From positions 62,001 to 126,000 of the forward strand of contig NZ_ATXU01000005.1 in the NCBI RefSeq assembly GCF_000421845.1: a stretch of DNA of 64,000 nucleotides, given 5' to 3'. Shown one piece after another: positions 28,308 to 37,546 of this stretch. Both the position numbers and the translations under genes were made by a program. The DNA comes from Leucobacter chironomi DSM 19883. GTDB taxonomy: Bacteria > Actinomycetota > Actinomycetes > Actinomycetales > Microbacteriaceae. The notes beneath the pieces were generated by a model. It did no database searches and was not told the DNA's origin. It saw only the letters and a list, made by a program, of their open reading frames with translations. Position 1 is the stretch's first letter. Every line of letters starts with the position of its first letter.

Positions 28308-30872
28308 CTAGCCGATGTTCTCCTCGGCGTCGTTCACGGTGCTCGCCGCGGCGCGCTTGCGGCGCTGCGTGATCGCCACTGCGACGGCTGCGCCGCCGAG
28401 CAGCACGAGGGCTACTGCGCCGATGATGAGCGGCGTGTTGTTCTCGCCGCCGGTCTTCGACAGGCCCTTCGCGCCGGGCCCGCCGTCGTTCGGCTGCGGA
28501 GCGGGGTTCGGCTTCGGGTCGGGCGCGGGGGCGTTGGCCGTGGTGATCGTGATTGATGATGCGGCACCGGCCTTCCCGAGGGCTGAGATCGGGGTGACCC
28601 GGGCGGTGTAGCGAGTGGCGGCGGTGAGCCCGGTGAAGGCGTGACTCAGCTGCTGCGCGCCCAGCTGCGCCGTCTGCACCGCGTTCGCGGGCAGCGGGTC
28701 GCCGGTGAAGAGCTCGACCATGTAGCGGTTCGCGTTCGCTGCGGCCTGCCAGCCGATCGTCGCCGAGGAGTGCGTGACGGCGGTCGTGGCGAGCGCGGTC
28801 GGCTGGGCGGGCACGGGCGAGTCGGCGTAGATCCGCTCGAGCAGCGCGTTCGCGTCGACGATGCCGGCGCCGAAGACCTCGGCATCGGAGAATCCCGTGT
28901 AGGGGTTCGCCGGTCCGCCCGCGGCGGTGCCCCGGGCCGTCTCGAGGACGAGCTGTCCGAGCGCCGGGCCGCGCAGCTCGGACGAGTACGACAGGCCGAG
29001 CGCCGCGACGGCGGCCGCATTCGGCGCCGCTGCGGAGGTGCCGTAGAAGCGGTACTCGGGAGCGCCCGGCGCGCCTTCGTCCTCACCGAAGAAGGTGGTC
29101 TGGGTGCCATCGACCGCCGCGATGTGCGGCGTGTTCACGATCACAGGCTGGGGCAGGCGCGCCGAGGGCGCCGTCGGGTTCACGAGGTTTACCGGCTCGA
29201 AGAGCAGCGTGCCCGGGCCGAGGGAGCTGTAGTCGCGCACCGTCTGGGGTGCGTCCCAGTGGAGGGAGGCGACGCTGATCGCCGAGCCGTCGCCGCTGTG
29301 ACCGAAGACGGTCTCACCGACCCAGTCGGTCGCGGCGCTGCCGAGGTGGGCGTTGCCGAGGAAGTGGCGTTCGGCGATGGCGGGCCCGCCACGGATGAAG
29401 GAGAGGAAGACTGCGGGTTCACGCACGGCCGGATCGTGCCCGGTGCGCACCATAACCATCCGCACCTCGGTGTCCTCGTTCACGGTCACCGCACCGCTGA
29501 AGCCGGGGTAGTCGGAGTTGAACTGCGGCACGACGCTCAGCAGCTGAACGTCGTTGGTTGCGGCGTCCACCTCGTAGAAGCGCAGCTCATACCGCGTAGT
29601 GACGCCGTAGAGCGGTTCACCGATCGACCCGATGGGCTGCAGGACGGCCTGACCATCACGGAGTCCGTCCCTGATCTTTAGCGTGTCGTAAGGGACGACG
29701 GCCGAAGTGTCGGGATCGAAGTCGAGGCAGTCCGCGCTGGCGTAGGGGGCGGGATCCTCGCCTGCGGCGAGCAGCCAGGAGGGGCAGGCCGTGGCACGGT
29801 AGGCGGTGGTCTGCCAGGAGGAGATGGGCTTGTCCGCGCTCGCTCCGCTCGATCCGACTCCCGTGGAGTTGCCGGCCGAGGTGAAGTAGGTGATGCCCTG
29901 TGCTTTGACGTGCTCGATCGCGCCCGAGATGAAGCCCTGCTGGTAGTAAGTCTCGGAGGGCCAGGTGATGTCGTCGACGATGATGTCGGCACCCGCTTGC
30001 TGGAGGGCGACGATGTTGTTCGCCATGTGTCCATCGCTGCTGCCGGCGTCGGCGAAGAGCAGTTTGGCGCCGGGCGCGATGCCGTGCACGAGCTGCGCCA
30101 TGGCGCGGCCCTCGTCGCTGCCGGACCGCTGGTCGGAGACGATCTCGACGGGAATGAGGCGCCCGCAAGGGTTGCCGGTGCCGGGCAGTGCGCCCGAGGC
30201 TACGTCGTCTGCCCAGCTCGTGGGTGCCGAGGTCTTGGCGAAGGAATCGGAGATGATGCCGATGGTCACACCGGTGCCGTCCACATTGAAGTCGGTGCGA
30301 GCATCTCCGGAGTTCAGCGGCACGTCGGCTTCGATGGGGACGGGGCGGCAGTCGGTCGCAGGGGTCGTCTGGAGCGGCGTGGGCGCCTGGGACGTCACCA
30401 GTCCGAGTTCGCTGCGCAGGCTCGCGGCCACTGCCGACCGGTCGCTGCCGACGAACGGGGCGAGGGCGGGGGTGACGCTCACAACGCCCGGCAGGTTTTC
30501 GAGTTCGAGGAGATGCTCGGGTGCGACGCTGACGGTAGCGACGGGCACAAACGACGGCTCGTTCTCGATCTGCGCGATCTCGGCCAGGCTGGCGAGCTGA
30601 TCTGTGCTCGGGATCTGCTCGTAGACGACGGTCGCTGCGACGCGCTGCTGGTCGTCGAAGGTCAGGCTGCCGCCGCCCTCGACCGGGAGTGACGCCTCCT
30701 CGGCGAACTGCTCGGCAGTGGTAGCTCCCTCGGATGCCGCCTCGACGATGCGCTCGGAAAGGGTGCTCGGGGGAGCCTGTTCCTCTCCTTCCGCATACGC
30801 GGGTGCGGCGAACAGTATCAGCATCGGGATCGCAACAGCCGCTGCGATCCCCCGGCGCATCGATGCGCGCAT
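28308..30872 (-). CDS. cell-wall-anchored subtilase-like (S8) protein with Fn3 domain and variant triad
   Basis: 854 aa. Signal peptide (about 1-27, ending APAYA). A pro-region is followed by a subtilisin-fold domain: Asp209 in GIISDSF; SDEGRAMAQLVHGIAPGA, where the position of the catalytic His is Glu254; the oxyanion-type SAGN near 332-335; and Ser613 in GTSAAAPNAAA. A 200-residue beta-rich insertion separates Asn and Ser. A fibronectin-III domain (about 690-780), a Pro-rich stretch, the sorting signal LSKTGG, a membrane helix and a basic tail follow, so sortase should attach it to peptidoglycan. The Ser-Glu-Asp set resembles sedolisins chemically; an inactive or specialised protease is also possible. 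Start is ATG 30872 or 30860. Confidence 0.8.
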   Translation of the reverse strand: MRASMRRGIAAAVAIPMLILFAAPAYAEGEEQAPPSTLSERIVEAASEGATTAEQFAEEASLPVEGGGSLTFDDQQRVAATVVYEQIPSTDQLASLAEIAQIENEPSFVPVATVSVAPEHLLELENLPGVVSVTPALAPFVGSDRSAVAASLRSELGLVTSQAPTPLQTTPATDCRPVPIEADVPLNSGDARTDFNVDGTGVTIGIISDSFAKTSAPTSWADDVASGALPGTGNPCGRLIPVEIVSDQRSGSDEGRAMAQLVHGIAPGAKLLFADAGSSDGHMANNIVALQQAGADIIVDDITWPSETYYQQGFISGAIEHVKAQGITYFTSAGNSTGVGSSGASADKPISSWQTTAYRATACPSWLLAAGEDPAPYASADCLDFDPDTSAVVPYDTLKIRDGLRDGQAVLQPIGSIGEPLYGVTTRYELRFYEVDAATNDVQLLSVVPQFNSDYPGFSGAVTVNEDTEVRMVMVRTGHDPAVREPAVFLSFIRGGPAIAERHFLGNAHLGSAATDWVGETVFGHSGDGSAISVASLHWDAPQTVRDYSSLGPGTLLFEPVNLVNPTAPSARLPQPVIVNTPHIAAVDGTQTTFFGEDEGAPGAPEYRFYGTSAAAPNAAAVAALGLSYSSELRGPALGQLVLETARGTAAGGPANPYTGFSDAEVFGAGIVDANALLERIYADSPVPAQPTALATTAVTHSSATIGWQAAANANRYMVELFTGDPLPANAVQTAQLGAQQLSHAFTGLTAATRYTARVTPISALGKAGAASSITITTANAPAPDPKPNPAPQPNDGGPGAKGLSKTGGENNTPLIIGAVALVLLGGAAVAVAITQRRKRAAASTVNDAEENIG

Positions 30873-31119
30873 AGTATCCCCAATCCCCGGATGCCGAACG
30901 ACACCCAACCAGGGCAGAGACTACCTGAAAACTTGAACGCAGTCCACATCGATGGGAGATAGTGCCCACGGCGCTCCGAACCACTGCACCTGCGCGAATC
31001 GTGCGGCAGGAGCCGCACTTCCGGCGAACCGCCCCGGGCGCCGGAACCGGGGCGCGAGCGCGGCGCTCCCGAAGTTCCTGACCCGTGGCACCGACGTTCG
31101 TGGGCCGGCCCTGCCGGAC

Positions 31120-31156
31120 GCTCGGGGCGGCGCCGCGTCACGGCGCCGCCCCGAGC
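31120..31156 (-). terminator. intrinsic terminator after the ABC exporter operon
   Basis: A perfect 16-bp GC-rich stem (31120-31135 with 31141-31156) and a CGTCA loop, immediately after the stop codon of the exporter gene ending at 31159. No strong U-tract. The remaining intergenic sequence to 30872 holds nothing I recognise. Confidence 0.65.
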
Positions 31157-31158
31157 AC

Positions 31159-33249
31159 TCAGGAGGCGGCGGGCCCCTCGGCGCTGTCGCCCTCCACCAC
31201 TCCGACCGCACCCGTTACGACCGCCACCGAGCCGGTCAACAGCTCTTCGGCGTGGGCCTCGTCGATCTCTCCGGCGAACTGCGCCTGGTAGAGCCGGTAG
31301 TAGGCCCCCCGCTTCGCCAGCAGCTGCTCGTGCGAGCCCTGCTCGACGATGCTGCCGTTCTCCATCATGAGGATGGTGTCGGCGTCGCGGATCGTGGACA
31401 GGCGGTGCGCGATCACGAACGAGGTTCGGTCAGTGCGCAGCGCGCGCATGGCCTGCTGCACGAGCACCTCGGTGCGCGTATCGACCGACGAGGTGGCCTC
31501 GTCGAGGATCAGCAGCGACGGGTTCGCGATGAAGGCGCGCGCAATGGTGAGCAGCTGCCGTTCACCGGCAGACAGCGACGATGCGTTCTCCGAGATCTCG
31601 GTGTCGTAGCCGTCGGGCAGCTGCCGCACGAAGCGGTCGACCATCGTCGCCGTCGCTGCCTCGACGACCTCGTCGTCGGTCGCGTCGAGCCGTCCGTAGC
31701 GGATGTTCTCGCGGATCGTGCCGTCGAACAGCCAGGCGTCCTGCAGCACCATGCCCACCTGGCTGCGCAGCTCGGCGCGGGTGAGGCGGGTGATATCGAC
31801 GCCGTCGAGCATGATGCGCCCGCCGTTCAGCTCGTAGAACCGCATGATGAGGTTCACGAGCGTGGTCTTGCCCGCACCCGTCGGCCCGACGATCGCGATC
31901 GTGTGGCCGGGCCTCGCCTCGAGCGAGAGACCCTCGATGAGCGGCGTCTCAGGGTCGTAGCTGAACAAGACGTTCTCGAACTCCACGTGCCCGTCGGTGC
32001 GCTCGGGCAGGCGTTCGGAGGCGGCATCGGGATCCTGCTCGTCGGCGTCGAGCAGCTCGAAGGTGCGCTCGGCCGAGGCCACGCCGGACTGCAGCATGTT
32101 CGCCATGCTCGCCATCTCGCTGATGGGCTGCGAGAACTCGCGCGAGTACTGGATGAAGGCGGTGACATCGCCGAGCGTCATCTGGCCGGCGGTGACGCGC
32201 AGCGCACCTGCCACGGCGATGAGCACGTAGCTGAGATACTGCACGAACTGCATGGCCGGCATGATCGTGCCCGACAGCGCCTGCGCCTTGTAGGCGGCAT
32301 CGAAGAGGCCCTCGTTGCGGCGGTCGAACTCCTCGGCCATCTCGGCATCCCGGTTGAAGATGCGCACGAGCTCGTGACCCGTGAACGACTCCTCGATGTG
32401 CCCGTTGAGGTCGCCCGTGTGCTTCCACTGCGCCACGAAGAGCTTCTGCGCGCGCACGCCGACGACGCCCGCGATGATGCCCGAGAGGGGCAGTGCGATG
32501 AGAGCGATGAGCGCGAGCTGCCACGACACGATGAACATCATCGCGGTGATGCCGATCACCGTCAGCAGCGACTGCACCAGCTGCGAGAAGGCCTGCTGGA
32601 GCGCCTGCTGGATGTTGTCGACGTCGTTCGTGACGCGCGAGAGCACGTCGCCGCGCTGACGCCCGTCGAAGTAGCTGAGGGGCAGCCGGTTGATCTTCTC
32701 CTCGATGTCGCGGCGCAACTGGTAGACGATGCGCATCACCATGCGGTTCAGGAGATAGCCCTGCAGCCACATGAGGAAGGAGGCCACCAGGTAGAGCGCC
32801 AGCACTGCGAGGATCAACCGGCTCAGCAGGCCGAAATCGATGCCCTCGCCCGGCACCACGTTCGCGCCGGCGAGCACATCGGCGAACTGCGTGTTGCCCT
32901 CGGCTCGCGCGCCCTCGATGATCTGCTCGATCGGCACGCCGGCCGGGAGCTGCTTGCCGAGGATGCCGTTGAAGATCACGTCCATCGCCTGGCCGAGGAT
33001 CTTCGGGGCGATCACGGTGAGCACGACCGAGCCCACGACCAGCAGCACCACCAGCGAGAAGAGCCACTTCTCCGGTGCGAGGAGGCCGATGAGCCGCTTC
33101 GCGGACGGCCAGAAGTGCTTCGCCTTCTTGACGGGCTGCGATCCGGTCCAGTCGTCGTTGTCGGGCTGGTAGTCGTCGGGCAGCTCGAACTCGCCGGTGG
33201 TCGCAGCCTCGGCCGCCTCGGCGCGCTTCTTCGTCTTCTTCTCAGCCAT
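31159..33249 (-). CDS. ABC exporter half-transporter, catalytically canonical subunit
   Basis: 696 aa. An N-terminal acidic/basic extension (about 60 residues) precedes six membrane helices (exporter type 1 fold, about 60-400) and a nucleotide-binding domain with Walker A VGPTGAGKTTLVNL, signature LSAGERQLLTIARA and Walker B SLLILDEATSSVD with the catalytic Glu. The signature is degenerate (SAGE for SGGQ). Its partner has the mirror change, which is the mark of heterodimeric exporters of the TM287/288 or BmrCD type. The start ATG shares its A with the partner stop (TGATG). Substrate unknown; drugs, lipids or peptides are possible. Confidence 0.92.
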   Translation of the reverse strand: MAEKKTKKRAEAAEAATTGEFELPDDYQPDNDDWTGSQPVKKAKHFWPSAKRLIGLLAPEKWLFSLVVLLVVGSVVLTVIAPKILGQAMDVIFNGILGKQLPAGVPIEQIIEGARAEGNTQFADVLAGANVVPGEGIDFGLLSRLILAVLALYLVASFLMWLQGYLLNRMVMRIVYQLRRDIEEKINRLPLSYFDGRQRGDVLSRVTNDVDNIQQALQQAFSQLVQSLLTVIGITAMMFIVSWQLALIALIALPLSGIIAGVVGVRAQKLFVAQWKHTGDLNGHIEESFTGHELVRIFNRDAEMAEEFDRRNEGLFDAAYKAQALSGTIMPAMQFVQYLSYVLIAVAGALRVTAGQMTLGDVTAFIQYSREFSQPISEMASMANMLQSGVASAERTFELLDADEQDPDAASERLPERTDGHVEFENVLFSYDPETPLIEGLSLEARPGHTIAIVGPTGAGKTTLVNLIMRFYELNGGRIMLDGVDITRLTRAELRSQVGMVLQDAWLFDGTIRENIRYGRLDATDDEVVEAATATMVDRFVRQLPDGYDTEISENASSLSAGERQLLTIARAFIANPSLLILDEATSSVDTRTEVLVQQAMRALRTDRTSFVIAHRLSTIRDADTILMMENGSIVEQGSHEQLLAKRGAYYRLYQAQFAGEIDEAHAEELLTGSVAVVTGAVGVVEGDSAEGPAAS

Positions 33250-34985
33250 CAGGCCGCCTCCGCCTCTTCGAGCTGCGATCGAACGATCTCCTGATAGACC
33301 TCGTTCGACTCGAGCAGTTGCTCATGGGTGCCGCGGCCGACGATCTCGCCGTGCTCGATCACGAGGATCTGATCGGCGTCGGTGATGGTCGAGACGCGCT
33401 GCGCCACGATGATGGTCGTGGCTCCCGCCGTCGCTTCCGGCAGCGCCGCGCGCAGCCGCGCATCGGTCGCCACGTCGAGCGCCGAGAACGAGTCGTCGAA
33501 CAGGTAGACCCGGGGCTTCGCGACGAGCGCACGCGCGATGGACAAGCGCTGACGCTGACCGCCCGACACGCTCGTGCCGCCCTGCGACACCGGTTCGTCG
33601 AGCTGGCGCTCTCTGGCTCGGACGAAGTCTTCGCCCTGAGCGACCCGCAGCGCCTCCCACAGCTCCTCGTCGCTCGCATCGGAGCGGCCGAAGCGCAGAT
33701 TCGAGGCGATCGTGCCGGAGAAGAGGTAGGGCCGCTGCGGTACGAGGCTCAGCGCCTCGGCCAGCTGCGCACGGGTCAGCGCCGAGATCGGAGCGCCGTC
33801 CACGGTGATCGACCCCTGCTGGGGGTCGTAGAGGCGCAGCATGAGGTTGAGCAGGATCGTCTTGCCCGCGCCCGTCGAACCGATGATCGCGGTCGTCTTG
33901 CCGGGCTCGGCGACGAAGCTCACATCGTTGACGACCGGCTTCTCGGCGCCCGGGAACCCGAAGGTGACCCTGTCGAACTCGACGCGCCCGGAACTGGGGG
34001 TCGCGACCGTCTCTGCAGTCGGAAACGAGAGCGTCGACTCGGTGTCGAGGAGCTGCCGGATGCGCTCGGCGCAGACCACGGCGCGCGGAATCATCATGGT
34101 CATGAAGACGCCCATCATCACCGCCATGAGGATCTGCAGCAGGTACTGCAGGAAGGCGGTGAGCGAGCCGACCTCGACCAGCCCCTCGTCGACCCGGTGC
34201 CCGCCGAACCAGAGCACCGCGGCCGTGGCGCAGTGCAGCACCATCATGATGACCGGGAACATGAGCACGAAGATGTTGCCGACCTTCACCGAGACGTCGG
34301 TGATGTTGCGGTTCGCCACCTCGTAGCGGTCGGCCTCGAAGTTCTCGCGCACGAAGGCGCGCACGACCCTGATACCCATGATCTGCTCGCGCAGCACGCT
34401 GTTGATCGAGTCGACCCGATCCTGCATCGTGCGGAAGAGGGGCAGCAGCAGCCACACCAGGAAGCTCACGATGATCGCGAGCACGACCACCGATACCCAC
34501 ACGAGCCAGGACAGGCCCGCATCCTCGCGGAGGGCCATGATGATGCCGCCGATCGCCATGATGGGCGCCGAGACCATGAAGTTGAGGGTCATCAGCACGA
34601 GCATCTGCACCTGCTGCACGTCGTTGGTGCCGCGGGTGATGAGCGTGCCGGCGCCGAAGCGGGTCGCCTCGAGCGTGCTGAGCGAGTCGACCTTGCGGTA
34701 GACCTCGCGACGCAGGTCGCGGCCGACGCCCATCGAGGTGCGCGCACCGAAGTAGACGGCCGCCGCAGCGGTGAGGAGCTGCCCCAGCGAGACGATCAGC
34801 ATGAAGCCGCCCGTGCGCCAGATGAAATCGGTGTCGCCGAGGGCGATGCCGCGGTCGATGATCTGCGCGTTGAGGCTCGGCAGCCACAGCGCGGCGATGG
34901 TGGAGAGCAGCTGCAGCACGAGCACGGCCGCGATGAACGGCCAGTACCTTTTCGCGTGTCGAAGCGTCAGGGAGATGAGGGCCAC
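33249..34985 (-). CDS. ABC exporter half-transporter, partner with degenerate Walker B
   Basis: 578 aa. Six membrane helices then a nucleotide-binding domain with Walker A IGSTGAGKTILLNL, canonical signature VSGGQRQRLSIARA and Walker B RVYLFDDSFSALD, where Asp replaces the catalytic Glu. Paired with the next gene this gives one active and one degenerate ATP site. I chose GTG 34985 because AAAGGA lies upstream and the transmembrane domain starts at once; an upstream ATG lacks a ribosome binding site. The upstream 240 bp to rplL contains the ribosomal operon terminator and no gene. Confidence 0.92.
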   Translation of the reverse strand: MALISLTLRHAKRYWPFIAAVLVLQLLSTIAALWLPSLNAQIIDRGIALGDTDFIWRTGGFMLIVSLGQLLTAAAAVYFGARTSMGVGRDLRREVYRKVDSLSTLEATRFGAGTLITRGTNDVQQVQMLVLMTLNFMVSAPIMAIGGIIMALREDAGLSWLVWVSVVVLAIIVSFLVWLLLPLFRTMQDRVDSINSVLREQIMGIRVVRAFVRENFEADRYEVANRNITDVSVKVGNIFVLMFPVIMMVLHCATAAVLWFGGHRVDEGLVEVGSLTAFLQYLLQILMAVMMGVFMTMMIPRAVVCAERIRQLLDTESTLSFPTAETVATPSSGRVEFDRVTFGFPGAEKPVVNDVSFVAEPGKTTAIIGSTGAGKTILLNLMLRLYDPQQGSITVDGAPISALTRAQLAEALSLVPQRPYLFSGTIASNLRFGRSDASDEELWEALRVAQGEDFVRARERQLDEPVSQGGTSVSGGQRQRLSIARALVAKPRVYLFDDSFSALDVATDARLRAALPEATAGATTIIVAQRVSTITDADQILVIEHGEIVGRGTHEQLLESNEVYQEIVRSQLEEAEAA

Positions 34986-35160
34986 GAGAATCCTTTCGTC
35001 GTGTGCCATTCTGCGACGCACCACCGACATTCATGGCCGGTCGGCGGCAGCGGGAGGATCCAGCGCGCGGCAGCGGGGATCCTGAATCGGATCAGAACAG
35101 CCGGGCAACTGTACCAGCTTCCAGCTGCGACCACCACCGTCGCTCCCCGCATACGCGAAA

Positions 35161-35190
35161 GGGCGGAACCACCCGAAGGTGATCCCGCCC
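35161..35190 (-). terminator. terminator after rplL
   Basis: GGGCGGAACCACC (35161-35173) pairs with GGTGATCCCGCCC (35178-35190) with two mismatches around a CGAA loop; on the minus strand it is followed by TTTCG. It lies about 40 bp after the rplL stop. Confidence 0.6.
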
Positions 35191-35227
35191 CTGCTTCGCT
35201 GTGCGAAGAACCGAAGTCCGGAAGGAC

Positions 35228-35611
35228 TTAGGCGAGCTTGACGCCCGCGCCGGCCTCCTCGAGCTTGGCCTTGGCCGCCTCGGCGTCCTCCTTCTTCGCG
35301 CCCTCGAGCACGTTCTTGGGAGCCTCCTCGACGAGAGCCTTCGCCTCGCCCAGGCCCAGGCCGGTCAGCTCGCGCACGACCTTGATGACCTGGATCTTCT
35401 TGTCGCCAGCCGACTCGAGGACGACGTCGAACTCGTCCTTCTCCTCGACGGCCTCGGCAGCGCCACCGGCGGCCGGAGCAGCGGCGACGGCAACCGGAGC
35501 GGCAGCCGACACGTCGAAGGTCTCCTCGAACGCCTTCACGAACTCCGAGAGCTCGATGAGGGTGAGCTCCTTGAACTGCTCGAGCAGCTCTTCAGTCGAA
35601 AGCTTAGCCAT
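35228..35611 (-). CDS. rplL: 50S ribosomal protein L7/L12
   Basis: 127 aa. The stalk protein that recruits translation GTPases. N-terminal dimerisation domain ([20 protein letters not shown]), Ala/Pro-rich hinge (about 35-55) and the C-terminal domain with [19 protein letters not shown] and [13 protein letters not shown]. It follows rplJ in the usual rplJL order. ATG 35611 has AGGAGAT upstream (GGAGATACACA before the start). Confidence 0.98.
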   Translation of the reverse strand: MAKLSTEELLEQFKELTLIELSEFVKAFEETFDVSAAAPVAVAAAPAAGGAAEAVEEKDEFDVVLESAGDKKIQVIKVVRELTGLGLGEAKALVEEAPKNVLEGAKKEDAEAAKAKLEEAGAGVKLA

Positions 35612-35690
35612 TGTGTATCTCCTTGATGTCTGCCCTCACGCGGTGCGCGAGAGGCGGGTGTGTGTGTAGCGAAACGGCGTATGCCGATCC

Positions 35691-36200
35691 TTACGCGTCC
35701 TGCTTCTCCTGCAGCGCGCCGAAGCCGCGTGCGGCCTTGGCGGGCAGAGCGTTGAACAGCTGTGCCGCACCGACCAGAGCAGCCTGCATGGCGCCGGCGG
35801 CCTTGGCCAGCAGCACCTCGCGGCTCTCGAGATCGGCAAGCTTGCCTACCTCAGCGGCGGTCAGGGCGTTGCCATCGAAGTAGCCCGCCTTCACCACCAA
35901 AAGAGGGTGTGCCTTGGCGAAGTCACGCAGAGCCTTGGCGACCGCAACGGTGTCACCGTGCACGAAGGCGAGAGCCGAAGGACCGGCGAGCTCGTCATCG
36001 AAAGCGGTGATCCCGGCGTTGTTGGCCGCAATCTTGGTCAGCGTGTTCTTCGCCACAGCGTACGTCGCGTGCTCGCGGATGCTGTTGCGGAGATCCCGCA
36101 GCTCGGCAACCGTGAGACCGCGGTACTCAGTCAGCAGAACGGCGGTCGACTCTTCAAACTTCTGCTGAAGATCGGCAACCGTAGCGTCCTTCGTAGCCAT
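35691..36200 (-). CDS. rplJ: 50S ribosomal protein L10
   Basis: 169 aa. Binds 23S rRNA at the stalk base and carries L7/L12 dimers on its C-terminal helix. Begins MATKDATVADLQQKFEEST; conserved segments LTEYRGLTVAELRDLR and KNTLTKIAA. ATG 36200 has AGGGAG upstream. The gene is preceded by a structured leader of the L10 type, so L10-L12 autoregulation is expected. The upstream rplK-rplA genes are not in the window; a response regulator gene lies there instead. Confidence 0.98.
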   Translation of the reverse strand: MATKDATVADLQQKFEESTAVLLTEYRGLTVAELRDLRNSIREHATYAVAKNTLTKIAANNAGITAFDDELAGPSALAFVHGDTVAVAKALRDFAKAHPLLVVKAGYFDGNALTAAEVGKLADLESREVLLAKAAGAMQAALVGAAQLFNALPAKAARGFGALQEKQDA

Positions 36201-36204
36201 GGCG

Positions 36205-36425
36205 CTCCCTAGCTTGTCGTACCCGTGCAGCGGATGCCGCTCGGGGGCCGTGCCGCTCGGATGCTCCCCCTGAAACGGGAAAAGCTCCGGCGCGCACGCA
36301 CGGAGCTTCTGTGAAGATCGGGATCGGAATCCCACTCTCAAGGAGTTCGTACCTGCGCAGGTCTTCGCTTACGCGAACGTTCCGGGATCCTGGCGGACCC
36401 TACCGGCGGTCTGTGGCCGTCGAGA
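36205..36425 (-). promoter_or_regulatory. ribosomal L10 leader (autoregulatory)
   Basis: On the minus strand the region carries GAAGACCTGCGCAGGTACG, typical of actinobacterial L10 leaders, and then a hairpin with arms AAGCTCCG (36303-36310 side) and CGGAGCTT followed by TT (about 36289-36296), before a long GC-rich leader up to the rplJ start. In known L10 leaders the L10-L12 complex binds this RNA and reduces translation or causes attenuation. Assigned by pattern and position; boundaries approximate. Confidence 0.6.
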
Positions 36426-36445
36426 ACTCTACCACACCACGGACC

Positions 36446-36487
36446 CGGATGCGATCCGCCCCTCCCCCAAGGGGCGGATCGCATCCG
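36446..36487 (-). terminator. terminator after the response regulator gene
   Basis: An 18-bp perfect stem (36446-36463 with 36470-36487) and a CCCCCA loop. It lies directly after the response-regulator stop at 36510 and before the rplJ promoter/leader, insulating the two. Confidence 0.75.
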
Positions 36488-36509
36488 TCGGTCGAACGCG
36501 TCGACGGGC

Positions 36510-37232
36510 TCAGGCCGCCGGCTTCAGCATGTAGCCCGCGCCGCGCACGGTGTGCACCATCGGATCGCGGCCGGCATCCACCTTCTTCCGCAGGTACGAG
36601 ATGTAGAGCTCGACCACGGTCGACTTGCCGTTGAAGTCGTAGGCCCACACGCGGTCGAGGATCTGCGCCTTCGACAGCACGCGGTTCGGATTGCGCATCA
36701 GATAGCGCAGCAGCTCGAACTCGGTGTTGGTGACCGCGATCGACTCCCCCGCGCGCTCCACCTCGTAGCTGTCCTCGTTGAGCGTGAGATCCCCCACACG
36801 CAGCACCGGATCCGGCTCCTGGGCGAGCGCCACCTGCGAGCGACGCACGAGACCTCGCAGCCGCGCGATCAGCTCTTCCAGGCTGAACGGCTTCACGACG
36901 TAGTCGTCACCGCCCGCCGTCAGCCCGTTGACGCGGTCCTCGACGGAGTCGAGCGCGGTCAGGAACAGCACCGGGAACATGCGCCCGTCGGAGCGCACCC
37001 GCGACAGCAGCTGCATCCCGTCGAAGTCGGGCAGCATGATGTCGAACACTGCGACATCGGGCTCGAATGCGCGAATCTTCTGCAGCGCTTCTTCCCCGTT
37101 GGCTGCAGTCTCGACATCCCACCCTTCATATCGCAGCGCCATCGCGACGAGCTGCGTGATCGATTCCTCGTCGTCTACGACGAGGGCGCGCACCTTCCCA
37201 CCATCGGCGCGCTTCAATGTTTGAGATTCCAT
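36510..37232 (-). CDS. OmpR/PhoB-family response regulator (orphan)
   Basis: 240 aa. Receiver domain with acidic pair VVDDEE, phospho-acceptor Asp64 in VAVFDIMLPDFDG, switch Thr in LFLTALD and Lys in VVKPFSLEEL. The C-terminal winged helix binds DNA (TNTEFELLRYLMRNPNRVLSK, VVELYISYLRKKVD). I chose ATG 37232, preceded by GAGGGG; the frame is open 20 codons further upstream. No histidine kinase is adjacent: a terminator and the rplJL operon follow and a nuclease gene is divergent. Target genes unknown. Confidence 0.92.
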   Translation of the reverse strand: MESQTLKRADGGKVRALVVDDEESITQLVAMALRYEGWDVETAANGEEALQKIRAFEPDVAVFDIMLPDFDGMQLLSRVRSDGRMFPVLFLTALDSVEDRVNGLTAGGDDYVVKPFSLEELIARLRGLVRRSQVALAQEPDPVLRVGDLTLNEDSYEVERAGESIAVTNTEFELLRYLMRNPNRVLSKAQILDRVWAYDFNGKSTVVELYISYLRKKVDAGRDPMVHTVRGAGYMLKPAA

Positions 37233-37546
37233 GTTCTGAGTGCCCCTCACCCGGCACGTCTCGCGCTGAGAGAAGTCAACGCCGAAGCGCACCAGATCGT
37301 TATCTCCCCCCGAGGCCCGAGTTCATGTGAGCGCTCGGGGAACTTGTCTTCACGAGCCTAGTGCTTTCCTTTCCCGCAGCGCATCCAACAGACGATGAGG
37401 ATCGGCATCTCCCGATGGATTATCAGCGAACTTTCCGATTCACGCGAACGAATATGCCGTATTCCAGTGTTTTGCGCGACAGTAGGTGTCTTTCAGGGGC
37501 GTTCGCGAGCCGAGTCGAAGCCGCAGCCGAGACGTGGAAGACTGGG
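37233..37546. other. 314-bp divergent intergenic region without a gene
   Basis: Lies between the divergent response regulator and YqaJ genes. It is noticeably more AT-rich than its surroundings (around 37415-37490). An inverted repeat CCCCGAG (37308-37314) / CTCGGGG (37334-37340) is visible. A minus-strand TTGACT occurs near 37272-37277, without a matching -10 box. The promoters of both genes must lie here but I cannot place them. Confidence 0.4.
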
